A stretch of 64,000 nt of DNA from Haplomitrium mnioides (taxonomy: Eukaryota; Marchantiophyta; Haplomitriopsida; Calobryales), in the NCBI GenBank assembly GCA_049999725.1, contig JBNGIS010004247.1:502674-566673 (forward strand), written 5' to 3'. The notes under the pieces are model-generated. The model saw nothing but the letters and a program-made list of their open reading frames with translations, was not told the DNA's origin and ran no database searches. A program made the position numbers and the translations under genes. Of this stretch, positions 36,316 to 46,385 are shown piece after piece. Each line of letters begins with the position of its first letter. Positions within the stretch are counted from its first letter, which is position 1.

Positions 36316-36745
36316 TGCAAAAGAACTCAAATCCAACTTCCAAATGAGTAACAATTCCAAGATAACTCTAATAAAGTTATGCAACTCAAGGCTAATAAGC
36401 AAGCAAAAGCCTAGAGTTCAAGCCAAAGCCAAGTAACCAAAGAGCTAAATCAAATTGAGAGGTGCTCTAGAATGAGAAGTGGGGCTATGAAGCCATTTTA
36501 TTTATACAAGAAAAGAAGGTGCCATCCCCTTCCTGAATTCGCTTAAAAATCACTTCCATTTTGAGATCTAAAACTGATCTTATCCTACTTCTCTAAAAGT
36601 AATCTAATCTCACTAAAACCCTTAAAGTAAACTAAGAAGCAAGTAATCTTAAAATGATTTCAACCATAAAAGTGTTCCTCCAATACTTACGTTACTCCTC
36701 TATATTTTTTTACAAATAGCACAACATCATGCTTGTACTATTACA
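36316..36745 (-). repeat. M1 3' LTR (430 bp)
   Basis: On the minus strand it begins TGTAATAGTACAAGCATGATG and ends TTCTTTTGCA, homologous to the LTRs at 38,768, 48,440 and 50,395. It lies directly against satellite A monomers. Confidence 0.88.
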
Positions 36746-38767
36746 TAATCTCTTTCTTATAATTAATAACATATTCTTTATTACTGCAACTTTCAAATAA
36801 TTGAATAGTCTCTTCAACATTGTCAAGGTTTGAATAAGGTTCTTAAGTAGCATTACAAAGTGAATAGCTTTCCTACAAAACCTTTTATTGAACTTGCATA
36901 TATGAAACTTGCTTGATTATTCATTTTTCTAAAATATGACCACTTTATATTCTTCATGATCATCAAGAACAATAGCCAGAAGAGGAAGCTGAACGCGATT
37001 TGGAAAAAAAGATGGACTACCGATAAAAGGTTGAAGTTTAGAGATATGGAGCATATGATGAATCTTTATATGAAGAAGAAGAGCAAGTTTATAAGCAATG
37101 AGAGAGACAACTTGAGAAATAGAGAAATGACCAATCCAACCAGAAGATAGCATACAAAGATAATAGGAGATCGTAAATAGATATCATAACTTGGTGATTT
37201 AAAATAGAAGAGGGATCACAATGACATCAAATGACACATTGTTTTTTTCCAATTTTGAGCAGCATTAAGATGGTTGCAAGTATCTTGAAAAGAAGAAGAT
37301 AAATGAGACAAAAGCTAGACATACTTAGAGCATTGGAAGAAGAAGGAGAAAGAAAATCCTTGAGAACAAGAGGATGTTGCCCCAAACTAAGAAAGAAATG
37401 AAAAAAACCCTATTATTTGCTTGTTTAGAGTTGTTGTAAGCAAGTTCCATTGCCGATAATAAACCATTCCAATCGGTGTGATGAATGTTGATGAATGCAC
37501 AAAACACATCCTCGATAGCACAGTTAGACGACTCTATTTGCCCATTTGTTTGAGGATGAAAAGCAGTAGATATAGAGAGTTTGGCTCCCAAAAGCCTGAA
37601 CAAATCTCACCAAAACTTTCTAGTAAAATATAATTCCCTATGAGATATTAATACCTCAAGCATACCATGATGGCGGAAGACAATATCAAAGTAAAATTTT
37701 GGCAATTTTGAAGCATCTATTGTATCCAAAATCAGTGCTAAGTGATTCTGCTTGTGAGCTTGTCCACAAACACCACAATGGTTATAAACCTAAGAGGCGT
37801 AGTTGGAAGTGAAGTGACAAGATCATAACTAACATGTTCCCAACCAGTATTAGGAATTAGTAGTAGCTGAAGAAGTTCCATTTCTATTTGGTTTGAAGCT
37901 TTGCTTTGCTTACAACTTTTTTAAGAATGAGAAAAACCACAAACATCTCAATCAAAGTTGAGCCACCACCAAGTGCGCTCAAGCAACTTTGTAGTTTTAT
38001 CTACTCTAAGATGCCTTGAGATGGGAATGCCATGTGCTCCTTGTGAGTAAACCATTGTAAGCATTTCATCTTGTAGAACATATATTTGATGGTCTTGATA
38101 TCTCAAATGGAAAAAAAATGATACTCATTATCTTTGACCGCCAATCGTACTCAAACAAGATTAAGAAAAAAAACATGCTATTGTAGTTTTTGCGATAATT
38201 TTCACTTGTTGACTTATGAATATATAATACACTAATATTAACGACTTCGGTGATCTGGCTTTTGTGACAATGCATCAATAATAGTAAGGAACCTTTGAGA
38301 CTTGTTCTCTAGCTTAATACTGAAGAGTTGCAATTGATCTCTCTATCGGTGGTAGTGACTTGATATATTTTCCAAATGGATCGATTGTAGCAATGGCTTG
38401 TGATTTGTGCACATAAGTACAGGTCTTCCTCAAAAGATAGTGTACCCTCAATTTGGTAGCATAAACCTTTGTCAGTTGCTCTTTATCCATTATGAAATAA
38501 TTTTCTCTATCACATTTAATCAGCGTGACATGAAAGCAATTGGATAAAGTCCATACTCAAACTCTTATTATAAAACTACTCCAAAAGAAAAATTAGAAGC
38601 ATCAAAATCAACTATACAATGTGTATTTTGATAGTATTGCTATTGAATAGAATGAGGAAAAACTACATCTTTGAGTTGTTGAAATATTGTTTGCTCTTTG
38701 ATGGTCCATTGAAACTTGACCTCCTTGTCTAACATATCTATAAGTGGTGCAATAGTATGCTCATAAT
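36746..38767 (-). pseudogene. M1 pol, RNase H to chromodomain (first part of split copy)
   Basis: Read from 38,767 downwards: end of RT/RNase H connection (EHTIAPLIDMLDKEVKFQW, then FQQLKD), diverged RNase H, integrase with WEHVSYDLVTSLPTTP (first Asp kept; about 37,850), ISHRELYFTRKFW (second Asp to His; about 37,640), HPQTNGQIESSNCAIED (Glu kept; about 37,550), then LAYNNSKQ, a linker (37,153-36,929) and a decayed chromodomain ending NVEETIQLFES-like near 36,800. It breaks off at 38,767 where the P1 LTR begins. Its upstream part is at 46,385-48,236. Frameshifts and stops are numerous. Confidence 0.85.
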
Positions 38768-39110
38768 TGTAATAGTACAAGCATAAGGTTGTGTTAGTTA
38801 TAAGAAAATAGAGATAGGTGAAGGAAGTAGCAAAGGGCAACTTTTACGGTTCAGATCAGATTACTTGCCTTGGAAGCCACTTTTAGAGTTTTAGAGTTGA
38901 AATTAGAAGTGACTTGTAAGTGAAGAAAGATGGATAACACCTTCTTCTCTTGTATAAATAGAATGGCTTCCTAGTCCCACACCTTATTCTGGAGTTCCTC
39001 TCAATTTGGTTTGGCTTTTTGGTTGCTTATTGTCTTTGAATGGTATAACTCTATTAGAGTTATCTTGAAGTTGTTACTCATTTGGAGGTTGGCTTTTGAG
39101 TTCTTTTACA
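38768..39110 (+). repeat. P1 5' LTR (343 bp)
   Basis: TGTAATAGTACAAGCATAAGG to TTCTTTTACA, with inverted ends TGTAA/TTACA. A TATAAATA motif lies at 38,953-38,960, about 157 bp from the end. Confidence 0.9.
38953..38960 (+). promoter_or_regulatory. TATA box in P1 LTR
   Basis: TATAAATA after CTTCTCTTG. The same motif is at 50,626-50,633 in P3, while P2 has a changed TATGAATA. Confidence 0.55.
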
Positions 39111-39111
39111 T

Positions 39112-39124
39112 TGGTATCATAGCC
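39112..39124 (+). other. P1 primer binding site (initiator tRNA-Met-like)
   Basis: TGGTATCATAGCC, one base after the LTR end, differs at one position from the common plant site TGGTATCAGAGCC. Matching sites occur in P2 (48,844), P3 (50,871, TAGTATCTGAGC) and M1. Confidence 0.85.
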
Positions 39125-39139
39125 ACGAATCACGAATCT

Positions 39140-40080
39140 TTTCGGTAGAATAGAGAATCAAGAAGCAAGAATCCAAGTGATGCAACAAGAAATTGAACAT
39201 CTGTTTTGTCTTCTAGAAGTTCAAATGCAAATGGAGAAGAGGGCACATTTTCAAGAAGAAGAAAGTCATGTCTGATTTCCCAAACCAAAATCATATGATG
39301 GAAGGAGGGTTTGTGATTCATCCGAGAAAATCTTGTTTGATTGGAAACAATATTTTGAGGCTACCAACAGAAGAGAGGATGGTCAAAGAATTCTACTTGT
39401 TGCAAGTCAGTTGGAAGGAGTGGTAAAAACTAGTTAGAGATATCAAATTGAGAAAGCTTAGCATAGAATGGTTGCTCCAATTGCTTCTTTGCAAGAGTTC
39501 AAAGAAACAATGACTCTAAGATTTATGATACTGAATGCTCCAAAAATAGCAAGAGATTGTTTGGCAGAATGAAAGAAACTTGGTATGGTAAGGAGCTTTA
39601 TCACAATTTCAGAATATCATTATGCAAATTCCAAATATGGGCAAGGGATAAGCTTTAGATCATTTTGTTCGAGGATTGAAGCCTCGTACTAGAATAGAAG
39701 TGACAATGAGAGAGCTCTTTCAGCTAGAAGAAGCAATACACATGGCTGAACAATATGACTCATTGCTAGCAACTACCGAAGTTAGGCCATGACCACAACA
39801 AGCTTTACCAAATGTTTATATGCCACCAAATGAGATTGTGCTCATGGAGATTGATCCGACGCAAAGAGTGGCACTCACCGATGTAGAGCATGAGTGCTAC
39901 GCTAGAGTGGAGGATGTTTTTATTGTTGACAACTTGGTCACATGATTGCAAATTTCCCACATCGACAAAATCAACCACATGCTCTTACTCAAGAAAAAAT
40001 TGTTGAAGAAGAAGATTAGAAGAACGACAAACCTCAATAAAAATAACTGAGCGGTTTATTGAGAGATTGATTAGTTCCAA
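39140..40080 (+). pseudogene. P1 gag
   Basis: Begins near MENQEARIQVMQQEIEHL, a probable coiled coil, then FPKPKSYDGRR and the gag core (FEATNRREDGQRILLVASQ, LQEFKETMTLRF). A broken zinc knuckle is near 39,925-39,965: CFYC, stop, QLGHMIANF, with the last Cys changed to Phe. At least five internal stops, several at expected Trp or Gln codons. Confidence 0.8.
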
Positions 40081-40084
40081 TGGA

Positions 40085-40480
40085 ATTAAAACCTTAACAA
40101 GAATTTGAAGCACCTTGTTCTATCTAGATTGTATGGTTGATAAGCATTCTTATAGAATGCTGGTAGAATGTGAAAGTTCTCAAAATTTCATGCTATTATG
40201 TTTTGCAAAGAAAATCAAAGCTAAAACTTTGCTTATCAAGGGAAGTTTTGTAACAATAGCCAATGGCAAAAAACATGATGTGTTCCAATCACACAAACCA
40301 TTTCTTCTAAGAATTGGCAAAGAGTATAAGGAATCTATGGAATTTATTATTGCACCCATATGGCATGACATTATTTTGGGTTTGCCTTGGCTTAAAGATT
40401 GTTTTTCTCAAGTTGATTGAGAAAAGTGACAAACTCAAGTTACTTTACAAGGAAAGAAAGTTCTTTTAGGGCATCCGACA
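40085..40480 (+). pseudogene. P1 aspartic protease
   Basis: An open stretch of 101 residues (40,115-40,420) covers the retropepsin-like domain. The active-site string is MLVECESSQNFM, where the family has VDSGASHNFM, so the catalytic Asp has become Glu and DSG is lost. The downstream IILGLPWLKD motif is intact. Confidence 0.8.
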
Positions 40481-40559
40481 TTGCTGGTGAAGAGGTCCAA
40501 ATTAGTTCAAGATAATGCTTTGATGGAGAAAGAGTTGCATGTCTTTGCTGTATGGACAA

Positions 40560-41800
40560 ATCCTATCGTAGAGTTAAATAAAGAGGGAGGGAAATCCATA
40601 CTAACCTCAATGATTGATGATATTTTGAAAGAGATTTGAGATGTGTTTCTAGATGATTTTCCAGAAGAGTTACGAGATGATATTGGAATGCCCTTTACGA
40701 TTGAGTTAATACTAGAAAGTACTTCTCACAATCGGCCTATATACTGGTTAACGCTATAAGAGTTAGAACAACTTTGCAAGACCTTGATGGATTTTGTATT
40801 TGTACATATTATTGAGGTTTGAACAATCAAACCATAAAGAATGTTTATTCTTTACTGTGTATGACGTGGTGCATGATTGTTTTCCAAGCTAGATCTTCAA
40901 GGTGGTTATTGACGAATTCCTATCAAGCCAAGTGATGTGCCGAAGACAACATTCTGCATGAGATATGAAGATTTTGAGTGGAAGATATTAGATAAGTTAG
41001 TTTTGGTATTCTTAGATGACATACTTATTTTTAGTAAAACTAAAGTTGAGCATCGTAGTCATATGAAAAAAGTATTGCAAAGATTGCGCAATTGGAAGTT
41101 TTTTTTTGCAAGAGATCCAAGTGCAAATTTTAGAAGCAAGAGGTTACTCACCTAGAGTACAAATTGTCTATAGATAATATAAAGATGGAAAAAGAGAAAA
41201 TGAAGGCTATTACAGAGTGGTCAACACCAAATAAGGCAAAGGACATTAGAGCCTTCAATGGATTGGCAAGCTTCTATAGATGATTCATCCATTATTATGC
41301 GCATATTGTTGCACCACTTACAGATCATCTAGGCAAAGAGGTTAAGGCTCAATGGATTGCCAAAGAGCAAGTGGCATTTCAACAACTCAAGGATGCAATC
41401 TCTTCTCGTTCTATTCTACAACTAGATGATCAAAAGGCACATTGGAGAAATTTGACAGTAAGAGTTTGGAGATAGACTTCAACTAATTGCTTTCATATCA
41501 CGTCGATTAAATGAGACAGAGAGAAATTACTCTGCAAGAGATTGAGAGAAATTGCCAATGGTTTATGCTACCAAGGTATGGAGACACTATCTTTTGGAAA
41601 GACCTATGCTTATGCACACAGATCACAAGCCATTGTTACAAGCAATCTTTTTGGAAAATATGACAACTCGTTATCATCAATGACAAGATCAATTGCAACT
41701 TTTTGATATCAAGCTAAAGTACAAGCTTGGAAGGTTCCATACCACTTTTGATGCATTGTCATGAAGTTTGAATCATTGAGTGAATACATTCAAGGTGGCT
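40560..41800 (+). pseudogene. P1 reverse transcriptase and RNase H
   Basis: RT opens with SMIDDILKEI and DVFLDDFPEELRDD. Two internal deletions are visible by comparison with P3: one removes the segment around FIQHSTSS and VPKKDGGF (near 40,795), the other the segment between FEWKI and LDKLVLVFL (near 40,990). The catalytic FLDDILIFS is kept (41,010-41,036). Then FNGLASFYR, stop, FIHYYAHIVAPLTDHLGKE and degenerate RNase H. It cannot encode active enzyme. Confidence 0.82.
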
Positions 41801-41809
41801 AACATTAGT

Positions 41810-43305
41810 ATATTACATTTGAATAAGACTATCTTTGGGAGTTATTGCCAAAAACAAGAAGAAGATGTTTTTCTTAGTCTTGTTCAGGCCGGATTGGTTG
41901 TAAACGATAGTGAATATCATTCTTTCTCCATTGGAGATGGCATTCTACATTGACACCACAAAATATATGTTCCATAAGATGATATGATTTGAATGAATTG
42001 TTTACAAGAGGCGCATGATATTCCCATTTCAAGGCATCATAGAGTAGAAAAAACTATAGAGTTGCTTCAGCAAACTTAATAGTGGTCTAACTTGGCTCGA
42101 GATGTTTGTGTTTTTGTTCGCTCGTGTGAAAGTTTTCAATGAAAAAAAGCTTCAAATTAAAAGCCATGAGCCTTGTTCATCCATTACCAATTTCTACTTC
42201 TCGTTGGGAACATGTAAGTTTGGATCTTGTCACTTCACTTCCAACTACGCCTTGTGCGTTTGCTGCCATTTTGGTGTTTGTACACAAGTTCAGCAAGCAG
42301 ATTCATTTAGCACACATAGTGAATACAATAGATGCTCAACAAATTGCAAAATTTTACTTTGATACTATTGTCCATCATCATGTAATACCCAAGGTGTTAA
42401 TATCTATTTGGGATTCACATTTCAAGTGAAACTTTTGGCGAGAGTTGTTCAAACTTTTAGGCACCAAACTCTTTATGCCTACTCCTTATCATCCCCAAAT
42501 AGATAGGCAAATGAAACAAGCTAATCGTACTGTGGAGGATATGCTTTACGCGCTCATCAATGTTCGTCACACTGATTGGGATAGTTTCTTACTAGCGTTG
42601 GAGTTTGCCTACAACAACTCTAAACAAGTAAGTACTTGGTATTCTCCTTTCTTTCTTAATTTGGATCAACATACTCTTATTCCTGATGGTTTGCTTTCCT
42701 CTTATTCTTCTAATGTTCCAAGTATTTCTACATTTTTGTCTCATTTATCTTTTTCTTTGCAAGATACTTGTAACCAAATTACTATTGCTCGAAACTGGCA
42801 AAAAAAATCTGTCAATAGCTGTCATCGTGATTGCTCTTATGTTTTGGATGACTAACTTATGTTATCTACTCACAATCTTTCATTGTCTTTAGATACTCAA
42901 GTGTGTAAGTTCTATGTTGCTTGGATTGGTACTTTCTTTATATCTTAGGTTATTTCTCCTATTGCTTATAAACTTGATCTTCTTCCTCATATGAAGATTC
43001 ATCATATGCTCTTTGTCTCTAAACTAAAGCCTTTTTTTCCTTGTCCATCTTCTTTCCAAATCGTATTCAACTTTCTCCACCGACTATTGTTCTTGATAAT
43101 CATGAAGAATTTGAATTAGACCATATTTTGGTGAAAAGAGTTATCAAGCGACAAAAATATCTACAAGTTCAATACAAGATTTTGTAGAAAGGCTACCCAC
43201 TTTGTGATGCTATTTAGGAACCTTCTTCAAATCTTGAGAATGCTAAAGAGGTTATTCAAATATTTGAAAGTTGCGGCAATGATGTGAATGTCATCAATTA
43301 GAAGG
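41810..43305 (+). pseudogene. P1 integrase and chromodomain
   Basis: Zinc-finger remnants near 42,020-42,140. Core: RWEHVSLDLVTSLPTTP (first Asp kept; about 42,205), then VLISIWDSHFK (second Asp lost; about 42,400), then HPQIDRQMKQANRTVED (Glu to Lys; about 42,500), and WDSFLLALEFAYNNSKQ. The linker and a chromodomain follow (about 43,100-43,270): NHEEFELDHILVKR, QVQYKIL, stop, KGYPL, SNLENAKEVIQIFES. Stops at the expected Trp of WKGYP and WEP are TGG-to-TAG changes. Confidence 0.85.
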
Positions 43306-43314
43306 CATAGACTA

Positions 43315-43347
43315 TGTGATAGTACAAGCACAAAGTTGTGTTATTTA
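43315..43347 (+). repeat. P1 3' LTR, first piece
   Basis: TGTGATAGTACAAGCAC and following bases up to ATTTA (43,343-43,347), which is the left target-site copy of the inserted solo LTR. Confidence 0.9.
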
Positions 43348-44845
43348 TGTCACTCCCCTCCTTCATGCCTTAAGCTTCATAGGTGCCACTTGGAAGGAAA
43401 GGGAGGGCAAAAACAGGGGATTAAGGTTCTTTTGTGAGATGGCCCCTATCCAATTATCACTTTGAAGCTTTAAGGGATCTCTCTTCACCTTACAAGCCCT
43501 TTCCTCACCTCAACATTCACAACATCAGCCCACTTGCTCATTCACCCACAATGCCAGAGTACACATGCATATGAACCCAAGTATCTCTATGGAAATCTTC
43601 AATGTAATTCAGGGGTCCCAAATCTGGACCCAGCCACCTTGTATACACTTCAGGAGAAGAGTGGAATAACCCTTGTGTCATGGAACAATGACAAGAGACT
43701 TGACTCCCCCTCACAAGGTTGTCTCAAGGTCTCAACAAATAGAATTCCTGCCTACTTCTAGTCTTGAATCGTCCTTACACAATAAAACAAAGTGCAAGAA
43801 CATAATGCAATGACCTCAGAGTCATAGGACTATGTCAAGGGACTTGACTCCCCCTTCACACGGCTGTCTTAGGGTCTGAACAAATGGAACCTGCCTGAGC
43901 ATAATCCTAATTGCTTCCTATATCATATAACATAATTCAAATCTAACTAACACATTCATACACATTTACAACTATACACACTCATTGCACTTCACCAAAA
44001 TCAGAGGCCTCACATGACCACTGGGACTGAACTCCTCAACAGACTCCTCCTCAACTCACCACATCAATCTTCCTTTCAATCCCCACACACTCACCTTTCT
44101 TTGAGATAATTTTTCAACTTCCCTTGTGAGAAGCCCTAGATTTACTTCCTTAAGCTTGGAAGAGGATTTCTTTCACTTCCACTCCTAAAAGACAGTCGTC
44201 CCGACTGCTTGTAGCTCACTCCACCTCTGAGCCTCAAACAGGTTTTCTCCACATTGGGTAGGTACTAACACAACTACCCTCTTCTCAGCTCCACTTGAAA
44301 GACAACACCAGAGCACACTCCGAGCACTCTGGATTGATGCTTCCGCACGGGGAATGCAGAGACGACCCTAGGATCCCACTTCACAGTCTCTCCCGAATTC
44401 TAAACAAAATGGATCCCCTTCAAATCTCCCATATTGATCCACCTCCGCCACATGTCCACCCGTAGGGATGAGTTCACCTTGATCACCCGAGCCTCTAGAA
44501 CTCCTCACTCAGCGATTCTTGGCACCTCTCTAGTCCACCTCCACCCCCGCTAGCCCCTTGCGCGAGTACACTCGCCTCATGTAAATTCTCACTATGATCC
44601 ACTTCTACCTTACCTCGTTGTGTTTTCCTTGTCCTGAGATCACTTGTGCGTCTCTAGATTGCTTGCACACCAACCTGATCGAATTCAAAGCCCGTCAATG
44701 TATACCCCTCAAGCATCCACCCTCCCAAATCCTCCCCGTGAATCCTTTCGTTAGAAAGGTCGTTATTCCTGTTAGGCTCGGATCCGGACATGGCGACACC
44801 TGTCCCATCTATTAGCAGTTTGCTTCCAAGTACAGCGTTCACACG

Positions 44846-44990
44846 GAGTCAAGTCCGAGGAATCTCGCGGACTGAGATTTCGAAGATTCCCGCGGAACCG
44901 AGTTCCAAGGATCTCGCGGAATAGGGTCCGAAGGAATTTCGCAGATTCAAGTCTGAGGATTCTTGTGGATCTGAGTCTGCAGAACCCCAC
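44846..44990. repeat. 25-bp minisatellite in solo LTR L
   Basis: About six units of GTCCGAGGAATCTCGCGGA(C/A)(T)GAG type with changes, alternating around a TTCCGCGG/TCTCGCGG core. Confidence 0.7.
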
Positions 44991-45208
44991 AGAACCCAAA
45001 GCCCGTTGTTGACTTTTCCTCCGTTGCCACCATCCAACGCCACATTCAACCTTGAAGTTGGACCAACGCATTGATCTTGTTTCGTAGTTGACCTCGAATC
45101 CCAATCCGAAGAATCAAATGGACAAAGAAGTCTGAAGAATCCCTCTGACTCCTCCAAAGTGCCATATGTCCAAGGCTAACTTTCTTCCATGGCCGCTGTC
45201 CAACGTTG

Positions 45209-45515
45209 TTTTCAACAAGGAAGGTGGACCGCCGCGCTGACCTCCGTCCGTGCTTGACTCCTCTCTGACCGGAAGGATCCAACAGGCTCTGTCGAAGCGC
45301 CACATAATCCGAAGCCGTGCTATCCGACGTCATTTTCAACAAGGAAGGCGGACCGTTGCGCTGACTTTTGTCAGTGGGTGACTCCTCTCTGACCCGAAGG
45401 ATCCAACGTGCGCTCTATTGAAGTGCCATGTAATCCGAAGTCGCGACGTCTGATGCCGTTTTCAATAGGCAAGGCGGACTGGTGCGTTGACCTAGTTCGG
45501 AAGAAGACCGCGGCC
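45209..45515. repeat. 124-bp tandem repeat in solo LTR L
   Basis: TTTCAACAAGGAAGG(T/C)GGACC recurs at about 45,209 and 45,333, with a variant at about 45,459 (spacing 124 and 126 bp). GACTCCTCTCTGACC and GAAGGATCCAAC are inside each unit. A more diverged unit lies upstream from about 45,046. Confidence 0.75.
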
Positions 45516-45519
45516 ACCC

Positions 45520-45760
45520 TGAGACTACCACGTTTCCGAAGTCCCGTGGATCTCCTATGCTTGCCATGTCTCCGCTGAAGCTCTCAGAACCCTGGGCCTG
45601 CGACGCCTTTGCTAGGTCCTGCGGACACACTAGGCCCGTCACGCCTCCGCTAAGTCTCGCGGACACCTTGGGGACGCCACATTTCCGCAAATACCTGCGG
45701 ATACTATTGCGCCTGCCCCGTTTCCACAAAGAATCGTGGATACTAAAGGAAAGGGTCGCG
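45520..45760. repeat. 37-39-bp minisatellite in solo LTR L
   Basis: About six units with CC(A/T)CGTTTCCG(C/A)A(A/G) and (T)CCTGCGGA(C/T) blocks. Inverted, these match the arrays near 23,550 and 24,600. Confidence 0.7.
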
Positions 45761-46306
45761 GACCCCAGTAGAACCTGTTTAACGCCTGAGGGATCACGGC
45801 GTGCCCCAATCCTTGGCCTAGTCACTGCTCACGAAGGCCTTGACCCCTCCTTTCTCTTTCTGATCCTCGCTTTTGGTGCATGTATCTGGAAGCTTGCTTT
45901 GTGGCCTTTCCTTATTTGCGATCCTTATCACTCTTGAGCGCTCTTGCATCTTCGCCCCGTAGCTTTGATCCTCCTCCTCCGAACCCCACTCCTTCCTCAC
46001 TTCCGAGGTCGCCCTCCCTTCCTCCTACTAGGGCCTCGATTTTTGCATTCGATGATACTTACAAGTTCTCTTCTGTTTCCGTCAAAATTTAGTGGTGCGC
46101 CCCACTCGTTGGCTACCTTAGCTCCCTTCTCTCCTTCCGAAAACGATCTCGTTCCACTCCTTGGATCCCGACAATCCTTTCATACTCACTGATTGGAGTC
46201 GATCCGCTGCTTCCGAGGTACTTTAAGACTTACAAGAGGGAAATTGTGCCAATGCTACTTCCGATTTTCTGAATTCTTCCTTAGTGCTTCATGCCACTAG
46301 CTGACA

Positions 46307-46385
46307 ATTTATAAGAAAATAGAGAGGAGTGAAGGAAGTGGTAGAGGATCACTTTTTGGGTGGAGATAAGATTACTTTCCTTTCA
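46307..46385 (+). repeat. P1 3' LTR, second piece (truncated)
   Basis: ATTTATAAGAAAATAGAG and GGTAGAGGATCAC match the other LTRs of the family until about 46,385. There the sequence changes to minus-strand RT. About 250 bp of LTR are missing. Confidence 0.8.

Larger units (their letters stand above)
43348..46306 (-). repeat. solo LTR of family L (2,959 bp) with ATTTA target-site duplication
   Basis: The plus strand runs TGTCACTCC to GCTGACA, giving inverted ends TGTCA/TGACA, flanked by ATTTA at 43,343-43,347 and 46,307-46,311. Removing it restores a continuous P1 LTR (compare 38,790 and 50,415). It matches 16,305-26,104 in inverted orientation at both ends. It has no coding content that I recognise. 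Open frames on both strands reflect high GC. It carries three minisatellites. A single LTR with intact target-site copies means the rest of the element was lost by LTR-LTR recombination, or only this part inserted. Confidence 0.92.
38768..46385 (+). mobile_element. P1, chromovirus inserted into M1, with solo LTR L in its 3' LTR
   Basis: Complete order 5' LTR, primer site, gag, protease, RT, RNase H, integrase, chromodomain, 3' LTR. The 3' LTR starts at 43,315, is interrupted after 33 bp by the 2,959-bp solo LTR, resumes at 46,307 and ends abruptly near 46,385, where minus-strand RT of M1 begins. So a deletion removed the rest of the 3' LTR and part of M1. ATAAT (38,763-38,767) is the candidate left target-site copy; the right copy is lost. 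Confidence 0.88.

Noticed and set aside
43348-46192. Overlapping open frames on both strands in the GC-rich block
   Set aside because: The block is a solo LTR with minisatellites; frames are open because of high GC and show no domain.
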